The position numbers were made by a program, and so were the translations under genes. The notes under the pieces were generated by a model, which did no database searches, was not told where the DNA came from, and saw only the letters and a list, made by a program, of their open reading frames with translations. DNA of 64,000 nucleotides, from assembly GCA_948847595.1 (NCBI GenBank), contig CAQOGY010000001.1, positions 310,001 through 374,000 of the forward strand, read 5' to 3'. Numbering within the stretch: the first letter of the stretch is position 1; each line of letters opens with the position of its first letter. This stretch comes from an uncultured Bacteroides sp. Its GTDB lineage: Bacteria; Bacteroidota; Bacteroidia; Bacteroidales; Bacteroidaceae. This document shows positions 1-7,696 of this stretch, in pieces.

Positions 1-1216
1 GTTGGATCAATGGCAATACACCGCCACCGACAACCATCATCATGAAGATACCGGAAGCCTGTGCAGTATATTTTCCCAAGCCTTCTACAGCAAGGTTGAA
101 GATACCACCCCACATTACAGAAGTACAGAGACCGCAAAGAACGAGGAACAATGCGCTGACAGGAACCTGAGCCATCATGAAACCTTCGCCTACCGAATAA
201 CCCGGCATAGACACTGTTACGTCTTTCGGAGTGAAAATAGCGATCAAAACAAAGATGATAGCAGTAACCGATACGACAATCAACTGCGTGCGGCTTGAAA
301 CTTTACCGCTGATAGCGCTACTTGCAGTACGTCCGACAAGCATTAACAGCCAGTAGATAGCAGCAATTGCACCACCGATAGCTGCTCCGTTCATCAATAT
401 ACCGGCACCTTTGTCGCTTGGGTCGGCAAGGTAGAAGTTCAATGTACCCGGAATACCGATTTCGATACCTACATAAATAAAGATACCGATTACACCCAAT
501 ACCGTGTGGCGGAAGCTCCAGGGGCTATGAGAGAATTTCTCTTTAGCAGCTCCGGCTTTCTGAAGATGAGGTTCGGGAATTGCGACAAATGAAATAATGA
601 TGAATGCAGCTACGAATACTCCCATTGCAACGAAAAGGAGAGGAGCTACGTCGGACATGGCTGTCTTGTCAGTTACTGTACCGATTAAAGCACCTACGAA
701 GAGCGGAGTCAGCGTTCCGGACAAAGAGTTAAGCGCACCACCCGTCTGGATCAATTGGTTACCCTTGTTACCACCGCCACCGAGAAGGTTAAGCATCGGG
801 TTTACAACAGTGTTCAGCATACATACGCAGAAACCGCAGACGAATGCACCGAGCAGATAGATGATGAAGTTCAGCTTGATGGCATATTCACCGAAAGCGA
901 AAACGTCGGTGCCTGCGCCTATCACACTGGAAAGATACTGGATAAACAGTCCGACAACACCTACTGCCATTGCAATAAGAGCTGTCTTCTTATAACCGAT
1001 TTTGACAAGCATGTTACCGGCGGGAATACCCATAAACAGATAAGCCAGGAAGTTCATCATATTTCCCATCATACCTAATGTGCTCGAGCCTGCGTATTCA
1101 TTTTTCCAAATGGTACCGAAAGGCGCGGCCAGGTTTGTCACGAAAGAGATCATCGCAAATAAGAAGAACATTGTAATAATCGCGATGAGATTACCGTTCT
1201 TTTTTCCTTGATTCAT
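1..1216 (-). CDS. Sugar MFS transporter (FHS/GluP-like), partial
   Basis: Reverse-strand gene with ATG at 1216 that stays open to the left edge, so at least 405 codons are present and the C-terminus is missing. The translation starts MNQGKKNGNLIAIITMFFLF and is a run of long hydrophobic helices with short Gly- and Asn-rich loops. A cytoplasmic loop after about six helices and the segment GGGNKGNQLIQTGGALNSL resemble fucose/glucose-galactose-type H+ symporters of the major facilitator superfamily. It lies 48 nt downstream of galM on the same strand, so the pair is probably one operon for uptake and mutarotation of galactose or glucose. The family is secure; the exact sugar is inferred from the neighbour. 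Confidence 0.85.
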   Translation of the reverse strand, partial: MNQGKKNGNLIAIITMFFLFAMISFVTNLAAPFGTIWKNEYAGSSTLGMMGNMMNFLAYLFMGIPAGNMLVKIGYKKTALIAMAVGVVGLFIQYLSSVIGAGTDVFAFGEYAIKLNFIIYLLGAFVCGFCVCMLNTVVNPMLNLLGGGGNKGNQLIQTGGALNSLSGTLTPLFVGALIGTVTDKTAMSDVAPLLFVAMGVFVAAFIIISFVAIPEPHLQKAGAAKEKFSHSPWSFRHTVLGVIGIFIYVGIEIGIPGTLNFYLADPSDKGAGILMNGAAIGGAIAAIYWLLMLVGRTASSAISGKVSSRTQLIVVSVTAIIFVLIAIFTPKDVTVSMPGYSVGEGFMMAQVPVSALFLVLCGLCTSVMWGGIFNLAVEGLGKYTAQASGIFMMMVVGGGVLPLIQ

Positions 1217-1264
1217 GGTTCAAAAAAAATGTTAGTTTATAAAATTAGGTTAGTTGTTTTTTGA

Positions 1265-2365
1265 TTATTCTTCTTCTACCGTAAATTTGTAGACAGTGAT
1301 TTGCTGATATTCATCACCCGGCAGCAAAGTAGCCGATGGGAAATGAGGTTTGTTCGGAGTATCCGGGAAACACTGTGCTTCGAAGCAGATGGCGCTTCTT
1401 GCAGGGAATGTGGCACCGTGTGCACCTTCGAATCCGTTGAGCCAGTTGCCGGTATAAAGTTGTACGCCCGCTTCGGTTGTGTACACTTCCATGATACGTC
1501 CGCTTTCCGGGTCTTTGCAAGTGGCAGCCAGGTCGAGTGAGCCGCTTTCAATCTTGTTCAGTACATAACAGTGGTCATATCCTGCGCCAAATACCAGTTG
1601 CTGGAATTTGTCGTCGATACGTTCGCCTACGGTATGCGGAGTACGGAAATCCATCGGAGTGCCTTCTACTTTGGCAATTTCTCCCGTTGGGATGGAAACT
1701 TCGTCGATTGGCGTATAGAAATCAGCGTTGATAGTAACAATGTGATTGTTGACAGTAGGAGTAGGGGTGGCGATGCCGGCGAGATTGAAGAAACCGTGGT
1801 TAGTCAGATTTACCACTGTGGCTTTGTCGGTTGTAGCACGATATTCGATAGTCAGTGCATTTACTTCGTTTTCCAACCGATAGGTCATTTCTACTTCGAG
1901 ATTACCGGGGAAACCTTCCTCTCCGTCTTCAGAAACATAGTTGAATTGTACCGTACTCTCGTCAATCTGGATAGCATCCCAAACGCGGGCATGGAAACCA
2001 GTGGGGCCGCCATGCAGGGAGTTAGGCCCGTTGTTGATAGTGAGTTCGTGCTCTTCGCCGAATAGGGTGAATTTACCCTTGGCGATACGGTTGCCATAGC
2101 GTCCGATAGTCGTACTCAGGAAAGGTTCCGGGCTGTTGACTACATGGTCGATACTGTCGTGTCCGAGAATCACATTAGCATACTTACCGTTTTTGTCCGG
2201 TACCATAATAGAAAGAATGGCGCATCCGTAATTGGTTACAGCTACTTCCATTCCCTTTGTGTTTTTGAGGATAAATAAATCTGTTTTCTTATCGTTTATC
2301 TCCTTTTGAAAATCTTCACGGCTGAGCCCTGAAAGATTCCCTTCTGTTGGGAATGTGTTATTCAT
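1265..2365 (-). CDS. galM: Aldose 1-epimerase (galactose mutarotase)
   Basis: Interconverts alpha and beta anomers of aldohexoses, feeding the Leloir pathway. The 366-residue product has the GalM fold signatures NSLHGGPTGFHARVW (with the conserved His of the HGG segment), a central NLTNHGFFNL segment carrying the second catalytic His, and a C-terminal ARSAICFEAQCFPDTPN block with the conserved Glu. The reading frame extends further upstream only through a TTG codon at 2392. The ATG at 2365 (MNNTFPTEGN) gives a normal N-terminus and is preferred. No signal peptide is visible, so a cytoplasmic enzyme is likely. It is first in an operon with the downstream sugar transporter. Confidence 0.93.
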   Translation of the reverse strand: MNNTFPTEGNLSGLSREDFQKEINDKKTDLFILKNTKGMEVAVTNYGCAILSIMVPDKNGKYANVILGHDSIDHVVNSPEPFLSTTIGRYGNRIAKGKFTLFGEEHELTINNGPNSLHGGPTGFHARVWDAIQIDESTVQFNYVSEDGEEGFPGNLEVEMTYRLENEVNALTIEYRATTDKATVVNLTNHGFFNLAGIATPTPTVNNHIVTINADFYTPIDEVSIPTGEIAKVEGTPMDFRTPHTVGERIDDKFQQLVFGAGYDHCYVLNKIESGSLDLAATCKDPESGRIMEVYTTEAGVQLYTGNWLNGFEGAHGATFPARSAICFEAQCFPDTPNKPHFPSATLLPGDEYQQITVYKFTVEEE

Positions 2366-2553
2366 GTCTGGTATTATTAAAATTTCCTGCAAATAAAAGG
2401 AAATTCTTTCTTACTCACAAATTATTCCGACTAAATATAAGAGGTGGTTTAGGAAAGTTTAGCTTTCTTACTTTATGTTCCTTATTTTTTGCGGTACGAT
2501 TTTTTTCAAAAAGATTTTCATCTTCCTTTTCTTAAAAACTAAACTATTTTTTG

Positions 2554-2561
2554 TATGTTTG
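2554..2561 (+). promoter_or_regulatory. manA promoter, -7 element
   Basis: TATGTTTG matches the Bacteroidetes -7 consensus TAnnTTTG and lies 60 nt before the manA start. No clear TTTG -33 box is visible. Confidence 0.5.
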
Positions 2562-2620
2562 TTCCCGGATTGTAACAATCCGAGCGAATTTAATCTAAGT
2601 TTATAACAAGAAAAACAAAA

Positions 2621-3592
2621 ATGTATCCATTAAAATTCGAACCTATTCTGAAGCAGACGCTTTGGGGGGGCGACAAAATTATTCCGTTCAAGCATTTGAA
2701 CTCAGACTTGAAAGGAGTAGGAGAGAGCTGGGAGATTTCCGGCGTTGAAGACAATGAATCCGTAGTGGCTAATGGCCCGGATAAAGGTTTAACCTTAGCC
2801 GATATGGTAAGAAGGTATCGCGAGGAATTGGTGGGCGAAGCTAACTATGCGCGCTTCGGTAATAAATTTCCGTTGCTCATTAAGTTTATCGATGCCCGAC
2901 AGGATTTGTCAATCCAGGTGCACCCGGCGGATGACTTGGCGAAGAAACGCCATAACTCGATGGGAAAAACCGAAATGTGGTATGTGGTAGATGCCGACAA
3001 AGGAGCTAAATTGCGTTCGGGATTTTCTGAACAGATTACTCCGAAAGAATATAAAGAACGCGTGTTGAACAATACGATCACCGACGTATTGCAAGAGTAC
3101 GAAGTCCATCCGGGAGATGTATTCTTCCTGCCTGCCGGGCGTGTGCACAGCATTGGAGCCGGTTCGTTTATTGCTGAGATCCAACAGACCTCCGACATAA
3201 CGTACCGCATCTACGATTTCAACCGCAAGGATGCGAACGGTAAAACCCGTGAGCTTCACACCGATTTAGCTCGCGAAGCCATCAACTACGAAGTATTGGA
3301 TGACTACCGTACTAAGTACGATGCAGTGAAGGACGAACCGGTAGAATTGGTTGCCTGCCCTTACTTCACGACTTCTCTGTATGACATGACCGAAGAAATT
3401 AGTTGTGACTACTCGGAACTCGACTCATTCGTGATTTTTATCTGCATGGAAGGTGCATGCAAAATGAGAGACAATGAAGGTAACGAGTTGACAGTTAATG
3501 CTGGTGAGTCTATCCTGCTTCCTGCTACCACTCAGGATGTCACTATTACTCCTGAAGGGGGAAATGTGAAGTTGCTGGAAACATACGTGTAA
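2621..3592 (+). CDS. manA: Mannose-6-phosphate isomerase, class I
   Basis: Zn-dependent isomerase converting mannose-6-phosphate and fructose-6-phosphate, linking glycolysis to mannose and GDP-sugar metabolism. The 323-residue protein is the short Bacteroides/Bacillus type. Metal-ligand motifs are visible: QVHPADD (Gln and His), KTEMWYVV (Glu) and GRVHSIGAGSF (His), followed by EIQQTSDITYRIYDF, typical of type I enzymes. The C-terminal 80 residues form a second cupin-like domain. The ATG at 2621 follows an A-rich leader typical of Bacteroides. It stands alone: the upstream galM operon is divergent, and a strong hairpin terminator follows. Confidence 0.95.
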   Translation: MYPLKFEPILKQTLWGGDKIIPFKHLNSDLKGVGESWEISGVEDNESVVANGPDKGLTLADMVRRYREELVGEANYARFGNKFPLLIKFIDARQDLSIQVHPADDLAKKRHNSMGKTEMWYVVDADKGAKLRSGFSEQITPKEYKERVLNNTITDVLQEYEVHPGDVFFLPAGRVHSIGAGSFIAEIQQTSDITYRIYDFNRKDANGKTRELHTDLAREAINYEVLDDYRTKYDAVKDEPVELVACPYFTTSLYDMTEEISCDYSELDSFVIFICMEGACKMRDNEGNELTVNAGESILLPATTQDVTITPEGGNVKLLETYV

Positions 3593-3614
3593 TCTTATTT
3601 TGCATATAGTTAAG

Positions 3615-3666
3615 GTCATCCGACTTTGTCCCGTTATAGTGACGGACAAAGCCGGATGACTTTTTA
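3615..3666 (+). terminator. manA rho-independent terminator
   Basis: GTCATCCGACTTTGTCC and its near-exact complement ending in GGATGAC form a stem of about 19 bp around a short loop, followed by TTTTTATT. Confidence 0.85.
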
Positions 3667-3720
3667 TTGTATGTAATGAAGATGATTAATGATGCATTAT
3701 AGAGTCTTAGGGAAACGAAA

Positions 3721-3801
3721 AAGCAAAGCATCGCTTTGTGCCTGCTAAAGCTATGCTTTACGATTGCTAAAGCATAGCTTTAGAACTCGCAAAGCACTAT
3801 G
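3721..3801. repeat. AAAGC-rich palindromic intergenic repeat
   Basis: The stretch holds GCAAAGCATCGCTTTG, then TAAAGCTATGCTTTA and its exact inverse TAAAGCATAGCTTTA separated by 6 nt, then GCAAAGC again. It can fold into one 15-bp hairpin flanked by shorter ones. No coding potential is visible. It looks like a dispersed Bacteroides intergenic palindrome rather than a gene. Confidence 0.55.
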
Positions 3802-3810
3802 TTATTAACA

Positions 3811-4104
3811 GGTACAGTAGGTACACTTTTTCCGGGGCTCCTAACACACACACGCATGTGTGTATATACGCGCCCGCGTATATAATAATGTACACGCGAA
3901 AAAACTTATATATGGGTTTGATTTGATACTTATATCTGTTCGTGTTCCGAATAATTTCGAATTACGCAATGTATAGTTGCGGGTAGTATGAATTATGATG
4001 AATACTAGAAATTCTGATTAGCTTTTTTGTTGTTCCATACCTTATTATTGCGCGCACGTGTGTGTGGAAAATGAAGAGGGTGTACCTGCTGTACCCGCTG
4101 TACC
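3811..4104. repeat. Element bounded by GGTACAGYAGGTACAC inverted repeats
   Basis: GGTACAGTAGGTACAC at 3811 is matched in inverse by GTGTACCTGCTGTACC at 4080-4095 (15 of 16 positions), followed by a further CGCTGTACC. About 17 nt inside each end is an ACACACAC tract joined to a GC-rich palindrome (CGCATGTGTGT and TATATACGCGCCCGCGTATATA on the left, CGCGCACGTGTGTGTGG on the right). The interior has no ORF. The symmetry suggests a small non-coding mobile-type or repeat element. Nothing else is seen in the 3593-4158 gene-free stretch beyond this, the AAAGC repeat and the manA terminator. Confidence 0.45.
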
Positions 4105-4158
4105 TCTCCGGTTGTTTAATACCCCATGAATAAGTATGAAAAATGAGTCAGTATAATC

Positions 4159-4416
4159 TCATTTCAAACTCCTGAAATACTTCCGCACCTTCCGCATAAT
4201 CTTAACTCCCATCATTACTCCATCAAAGACAGCCATACCCGTATTGAACGAGCGCATGATGGCGTCCGCCTTATTGGCTGTCGGAGCAACAGGGGCGAAT
4301 ATTTCGCGGGTGGTAGTAATTATAGCCTTTTTCTGGACCTGAATCTCACTTTGTAATTGCTTTTTACGTTCGGCAATTTCTTCTAAAGTATATTTATGTA
4401 CAGTTTGCGGACTCAT
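4159..4416 (-). CDS. Small conserved hypothetical protein, third gene of YtxH operon
   Basis: An 85-residue protein not recognised as a named family. Residues 10-35 (LEEIAERKKQLQSEIQVQKK) are strongly helical and probably coiled-coil. Residues 45-80 contain a weakly amphipathic segment (FNTGMAVFDGVMMGVKIMRKV), and the C-terminus is basic (RKVRKYFRSLK). It lacks a signal peptide and a clear membrane helix. It starts 3 nt after the stop of the holin-like gene, so translation is probably coupled. The operon context suggests an envelope-associated or stress role; the function itself is unknown. Confidence 0.75.
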   Translation of the reverse strand: MSPQTVHKYTLEEIAERKKQLQSEIQVQKKAIITTTREIFAPVAPTANKADAIMRSFNTGMAVFDGVMMGVKIMRKVRKYFRSLK

Positions 4417-4419
4417 AAC

Positions 4420-4782
4420 TTATTTATTTGAATCGGTTAGAAATAAATTAGCGAGGAAGTTGACTAAGGGTGAGATGATAAGCCGCTTCCGGAAAATGAC
4501 AATGATGGCAATGAGGACAACATTGATACCTGCAATAATGGCAAAGCTTGCCATGAGTCCTCCTACGAATGGTTCCAAAATATAAGCCAGTGTGAAAAAT
4601 AGATAAAACAGGGCTACCATGCCAAGAATAATTAGTATTAAAACCATGATTAACGTTGAGAAAAGTATGGTTAACTTTTCTGTTAATTCTAATTTGGCAT
4701 ATTCTTTTTGAAGTTCCAAATACTTCTTGAACTCGAAAAATAACTGTTGAAAATTCTCAATACTTTTATCATTCCCAAACAT
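4420..4782 (-). CDS. Holin-X-like (phage holin superfamily III) membrane protein
   Basis: A 120-residue protein with a charged amphipathic N-terminus (residues 1-35, FEFKKYLELQKEYAKLELTEK) and two long membrane helices at about 38-70 and 73-100, then a short basic tail. This layout matches the chromosomal 'holin-X / superfamily III' proteins found beside YtxH genes in Bacteroidetes. Despite the name these are not prophage lysis genes, and no phage genes lie nearby. It is the middle gene of a three-gene reverse operon. Its likely role is inner-membrane and stress-related, inferred from family and context only. Confidence 0.8.
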   Translation of the reverse strand: MFGNDKSIENFQQLFFEFKKYLELQKEYAKLELTEKLTILFSTLIMVLILIILGMVALFYLFFTLAYILEPFVGGLMASFAIIAGINVVLIAIIVIFRKRLIISPLVNFLANLFLTDSNK

Positions 4783-4814
4783 AGTTGCTCTGTTTTTAGT
4801 CTTTTGTTACTCAC

Positions 4815-5024
4815 TTACTCTGCTATTTCTCCTTTCATCTCGGCAGCAATCTCGTCCACGAGATTTTCCATTTCACTGCGGTTGAGCTTGATTCCTTTCT
4901 TACGTAGAATCTCGGCGATCTTGTTACGGGTATCTTCTCCCTTTTCAGGAGCAAATAAAATACCAAGGGCTGCGCCTACGGCTGCACCACCCAAAAAAGC
5001 TGCTAATACATTCAATCCTTTCAT
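4815..5024 (-). CDS. YtxH domain-containing small membrane protein
   Basis: A 69-residue protein starting with a glycine/alanine-rich membrane helix (AAFLGGAAVGAALGILFAP) followed directly by EKGEDTRNKIAEILRKKG, the hallmark of the YtxH/GvpP-like family. The C-terminal half is an acidic amphipathic helix. First gene of a reverse-strand operon with the holin-like and 85-residue genes. Homologues in many bacteria are general-stress proteins. No enzymatic motif is present. Confidence 0.9.
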   Translation of the reverse strand: MKGLNVLAAFLGGAAVGAALGILFAPEKGEDTRNKIAEILRKKGIKLNRSEMENLVDEIAAEMKGEIAE

Positions 5025-5056
5025 AATTTGTAATATTTAAAATGATTACGATACAA

Positions 5057-5064
5057 CAAATATA
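5057..5064 (-). promoter_or_regulatory. YtxH operon promoter, -7 element
   Basis: CAAATATA on the top strand reads TATATTTG on the reverse strand, an exact TAnnTTTG match 33 nt upstream of the YtxH ATG. Confidence 0.6.
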
Positions 5065-5188
5065 ACATTTTTATCGAAAGGTTGTTCATGAAAACGAAGA
5101 AAAAGTGCTTAGTTTTATAATTCTTTTTTCTTTTATGGTTTAATCTTATTTAACGGGCTTTCGAGACTAACCAATATGACTTAAGGCG

Positions 5189-5196
5189 TACTTTTG
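5189..5196 (+). promoter_or_regulatory. SDR gene promoter, -7 element
   Basis: TACTTTTG matches TAnnTTTG. It overlaps a TTG codon that would otherwise extend the ORF upstream, which argues for the ATG at 5224 as the true start. Confidence 0.6.
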
Positions 5197-5223
5197 CTAC
5201 CGAATATTATAAACCAAAACATA

Positions 5224-5997
5224 ATGGATAATAAAATTGTTTTAATAACTGGCGCAACTAGCGGAATTGGTAAAGCTTGTGCCCGTAAATTTGCGAAAGA
5301 AGGATGGGATTTGATTTTGAACGCACGTAATGCTTCGAAATTGGAGGAGTTGATATATGAGTTGAAGGTGGAATATCCCAAGGTGGTGACGTGGTCATTT
5401 CTTTGTGATGTGCGTGACCGTGGACAGATTGAGGCTGCATTGGAAGAGTTGCCGCCGGAATGGGCTGAAATTGATTTGCTGATAAACAATGCCGGACTGG
5501 TGATTGGAGTGGATAAGGAATTTGAAGGCAGCCTGGACGAATGGGATATCATGATCGATACGAATATAAAGGGATTATTGGCAATGACGCGTCTTGTGGT
5601 TCCGGGCATGATAGAACGTGGACGGGGACATGTTATCAATATCGGTTCTATTGCCGGTGATGCGGCTTATCCGGGCGGAAGCGTGTACTGCGCTACCAAG
5701 GCTGCCGTGAAGGCTCTTTCGGATGGCTTGCGGATTGATTTGGTCGATACTCCGTTGCGGGTTACGAATATCAAGCCGGGCATGGTAGAGACTAACTTCT
5801 CGGTAGTACGTTATCGGGGTGATAAAGAAGCTGCTGATAATTTCTATAAGGGAATCCGTCCGTTGACGGGAGATGATATTGCCGAAACAGTTTATTTTGC
5901 AGCATCGGCTCCGGAACATATTCAGATTGCGGAAGTGCTTTTGATGCCGACAAATCAGGCAACAGGCACTATTTCGTATAAGAAAAAGCAGGAATAG
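5224..5997 (+). CDS. SDR-family NAD(P)-dependent oxidoreductase (YdfG-like)
   Basis: A classical short-chain dehydrogenase of 257 residues. It shows the cofactor motif TGATSGIG near residue 10, NNAG at about 85, and the catalytic Ser (NIGSIAGDAAYPGG), Tyr and Lys (VYCATKAAVK) in the usual spacing. The sequence most resembles the YdfG/3-hydroxy-acid dehydrogenase subgroup, which acts on serine, allo-threonine or malonic semialdehyde. The substrate here is not provable from sequence. A conserved GRNxSK-type segment (NARNASKLEEL) suggests NADP preference. It is a single gene with its own promoter. Confidence 0.9.
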   Translation: MDNKIVLITGATSGIGKACARKFAKEGWDLILNARNASKLEELIYELKVEYPKVVTWSFLCDVRDRGQIEAALEELPPEWAEIDLLINNAGLVIGVDKEFEGSLDEWDIMIDTNIKGLLAMTRLVVPGMIERGRGHVINIGSIAGDAAYPGGSVYCATKAAVKALSDGLRIDLVDTPLRVTNIKPGMVETNFSVVRYRGDKEAADNFYKGIRPLTGDDIAETVYFAASAPEHIQIAEVLLMPTNQATGTISYKKKQE

Positions 5998-6113
5998 ACG
6001 TTTTTTTGACGGATTTCTTTGCCGGATGATAAAATTTCTATTATTTTGTTGCCCGAAACTAAATATAGATAGACGGGAACGTTGAATTATTAATTAAAAC
6101 AGAGTATAGGATT

Positions 6114-6608
6114 ATGAAAAAATTAGTCGTATTAGGAATGGGAGTATGCTTGGTTCTGGCATTTACATCTTGTAAATCCAGCGAAAGTGCCTATAAGAAA
6201 GCTTATGAGAAAGCAAAACAGCAGGAATTGGCAGAACCGCAAGTGGAAGCTCCGGTAGAAGTGACTCCGGTAGTTGCAGCTCCTGTGACAACGCCTAAAG
6301 TGGCAGATACATCCGGCGTTCGCCAGGAAAAGGTTACTGTGGTTTCCGGCAATGAAGGATTGAAAGATTACAGCATCGTGGCTGGTAGCTTTGGTGTAAA
6401 GGCAAATGCCGAAGGTCTGAAAGACTGGTTGGATGCACAAGGTTATCATTCTACTATCGCATTTAATGCAGACAAGGCAATGTATCGCGTGATTGTCAGC
6501 TCATTTGCTGATAAGATGGCTGCTGCTGAAGCCCGTGACGCATTCAAGGCTAAGTACCCGAATCGTTCCGATTTCCAGGGAGCTTGGTTGCTGTATCGTG
6601 TATATTGA
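6114..6608 (+). CDS. SPOR domain-containing lipoprotein
   Basis: A 164-residue protein with a lipoprotein signal (hydrophobic core, then LAFTSC with Cys20). A Pro/Val/Glu-rich linker (about 40-75, PQVEAPVEVTPVVAAPVTTP) precedes a C-terminal SPOR domain (about 88-164, DYSIVAGSFGVKANAEGLKDWL and MYRVIVSSFADK). SPOR domains bind denuded septal peptidoglycan, so the protein probably sits in the periplasm at the division site, anchored to a membrane. Monocistronic, with a terminator 55 nt after the stop. Confidence 0.9.
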   Translation: MKKLVVLGMGVCLVLAFTSCKSSESAYKKAYEKAKQQELAEPQVEAPVEVTPVVAAPVTTPKVADTSGVRQEKVTVVSGNEGLKDYSIVAGSFGVKANAEGLKDWLDAQGYHSTIAFNADKAMYRVIVSSFADKMAAAEARDAFKAKYPNRSDFQGAWLLYRVY

Positions 6609-6662
6609 TTTCTTTTTGGTAATATATATTGGAAAGGACAAGCGTTTTTTCCAAATAAGAAG

Positions 6663-6690
6663 GCGGTAACTGGGAAGTTACTGCTTTTTT
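6663..6690 (+). terminator. Terminator after SPOR lipoprotein gene
   Basis: GCGGTAACT, loop GGGA, AGTTACTGC, then TTTTTT: a 9-bp stem with one G-U pair and a T tract. Confidence 0.85.
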
Positions 6691-6790
6691 ATTGAAAGAG
6701 GAAAGTGTTATTCCGTTTAGATATTTTTATCTTTCTACTAAAAGAAGTTATAAATGATAGTGGGGAAACTTTTATAGCAAAGAAAGTTTT

Positions 6791-6798
6791 TACTTTTG
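6791..6798 (+). promoter_or_regulatory. Sulfation operon promoter, -7 element
   Basis: TACTTTTG, a TAnnTTTG match 62 nt before cysQ. No further such box with close spacing is seen between the following tightly packed genes, so it probably drives the whole operon to 14389. Confidence 0.55.
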
Positions 6799-6860
6799 TC
6801 AATTCTTAATTTGGAGAATTCACGGCCTTGGTATAAATAAGGTATTAATGAAGGAATTAA

Positions 6861-7685
6861 ATGGAAGAAAAATATGTAATGGCTGCTATCGACGCAGCAT
6901 TAAAAGCTGGTAAAGAAATACTTTCTATCTATGAGGATCAGGCATCGGATTTCAAGATAGAGCGAAAGGCTGACAACTCTCCGCTGACAATAGCAGACAG
7001 AAAGGCACATGAGACAATTGTGGCTATTTTGAATGATACTCCTTTTCCTGTTCTTAGTGAAGAAGGGAAGCATATGGGGTATGAAGTCCGTAGTCAGTGG
7101 GATACTTTGTGGATTGTGGATCCGCTGGACGGAACGAAAGAGTTTATCAAGCGTAACGGAGAATTTACCGTAAATATAGCTTTGGTGCAGAATTCTGTCC
7201 CTGTGATGGGGGTTATTTATGTACCGGTAAGAAAGGAACTTTATTTTGCGCTTGAAGGTGTGGGAGCTTATAAATGCTCCGGTATTATCGGCTTGGAAGA
7301 TGACAGCGTGGCATTGGAACAGCTGATAAAGGGATCGGAACGGATGCCTTTGGAAGATGTCCGCGATCATTTTATTGTGGTGGCTTCCCGTTCGCACCTC
7401 TCACCTGAAACGGAAGAATATATCGCAGATTTAAAGAAGAAACATGGCAGCGTTGAATTGGTATCAAGCGGGAGCTCTATTAAGATCTGCTTGGTTGCAG
7501 AAGGAAAGGCTGATGTGTATCCGCGTTTCGCTCCGACGATGGAGTGGGATACGGCTGCCGGACATGCGATAGCACGTGCCGCCGGAATGGAAGTGTATCA
7601 GGCCGGAAAAGACGAACCTCTACGATATAACAAGGAGGATTTATTGAATCCGTGGTTTATCGTTGAGCCAAAAAGAGAACACTAA
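6861..7685 (+). CDS. cysQ: 3'(2'),5'-bisphosphate nucleotidase CysQ
   Basis: Hydrolyses PAP (3'-phosphoadenosine 5'-phosphate), the by-product of sulfotransferases, to AMP and phosphate. The 274-residue protein belongs to the inositol monophosphatase superfamily: metal-site Glu in LSEEGK (about 67), DPLDGTKEF at 87-95 (the two Asp ligands) and EWDTAAGHAI near residue 233. It is first in a seven-gene operon (cysQ, SLC13 permease, cysC, cysD, cysN, sulfotransferase, PCMD protein). Removing PAP is exactly what a PAPS-using sulfotransferase needs, so the product inhibitor and the enzyme are co-expressed. Confidence 0.93.
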   Translation: MEEKYVMAAIDAALKAGKEILSIYEDQASDFKIERKADNSPLTIADRKAHETIVAILNDTPFPVLSEEGKHMGYEVRSQWDTLWIVDPLDGTKEFIKRNGEFTVNIALVQNSVPVMGVIYVPVRKELYFALEGVGAYKCSGIIGLEDDSVALEQLIKGSERMPLEDVRDHFIVVASRSHLSPETEEYIADLKKKHGSVELVSSGSSIKICLVAEGKADVYPRFAPTMEWDTAAGHAIARAAGMEVYQAGKDEPLRYNKEDLLNPWFIVEPKREH

Positions 7686-7696
7686 TTAATGTTTAT

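Noticed and set aside
2366..2392. N-terminal extension of galM from a TTG codon
   Set aside because: The nine extra residues are not GalM-like; the ATG at 2365 gives a normal start.
4420..4782. Prophage remnant, from the holin-like gene
   Set aside because: No other phage gene is nearby; the YtxH/holin-X pairing is a standard chromosomal stress operon.
4747..5040. 97-residue ORF on the plus strand opposite the YtxH gene
   Set aside because: Ser/Ile-rich shadow of the real reverse-strand genes, with no promoter or family signature.
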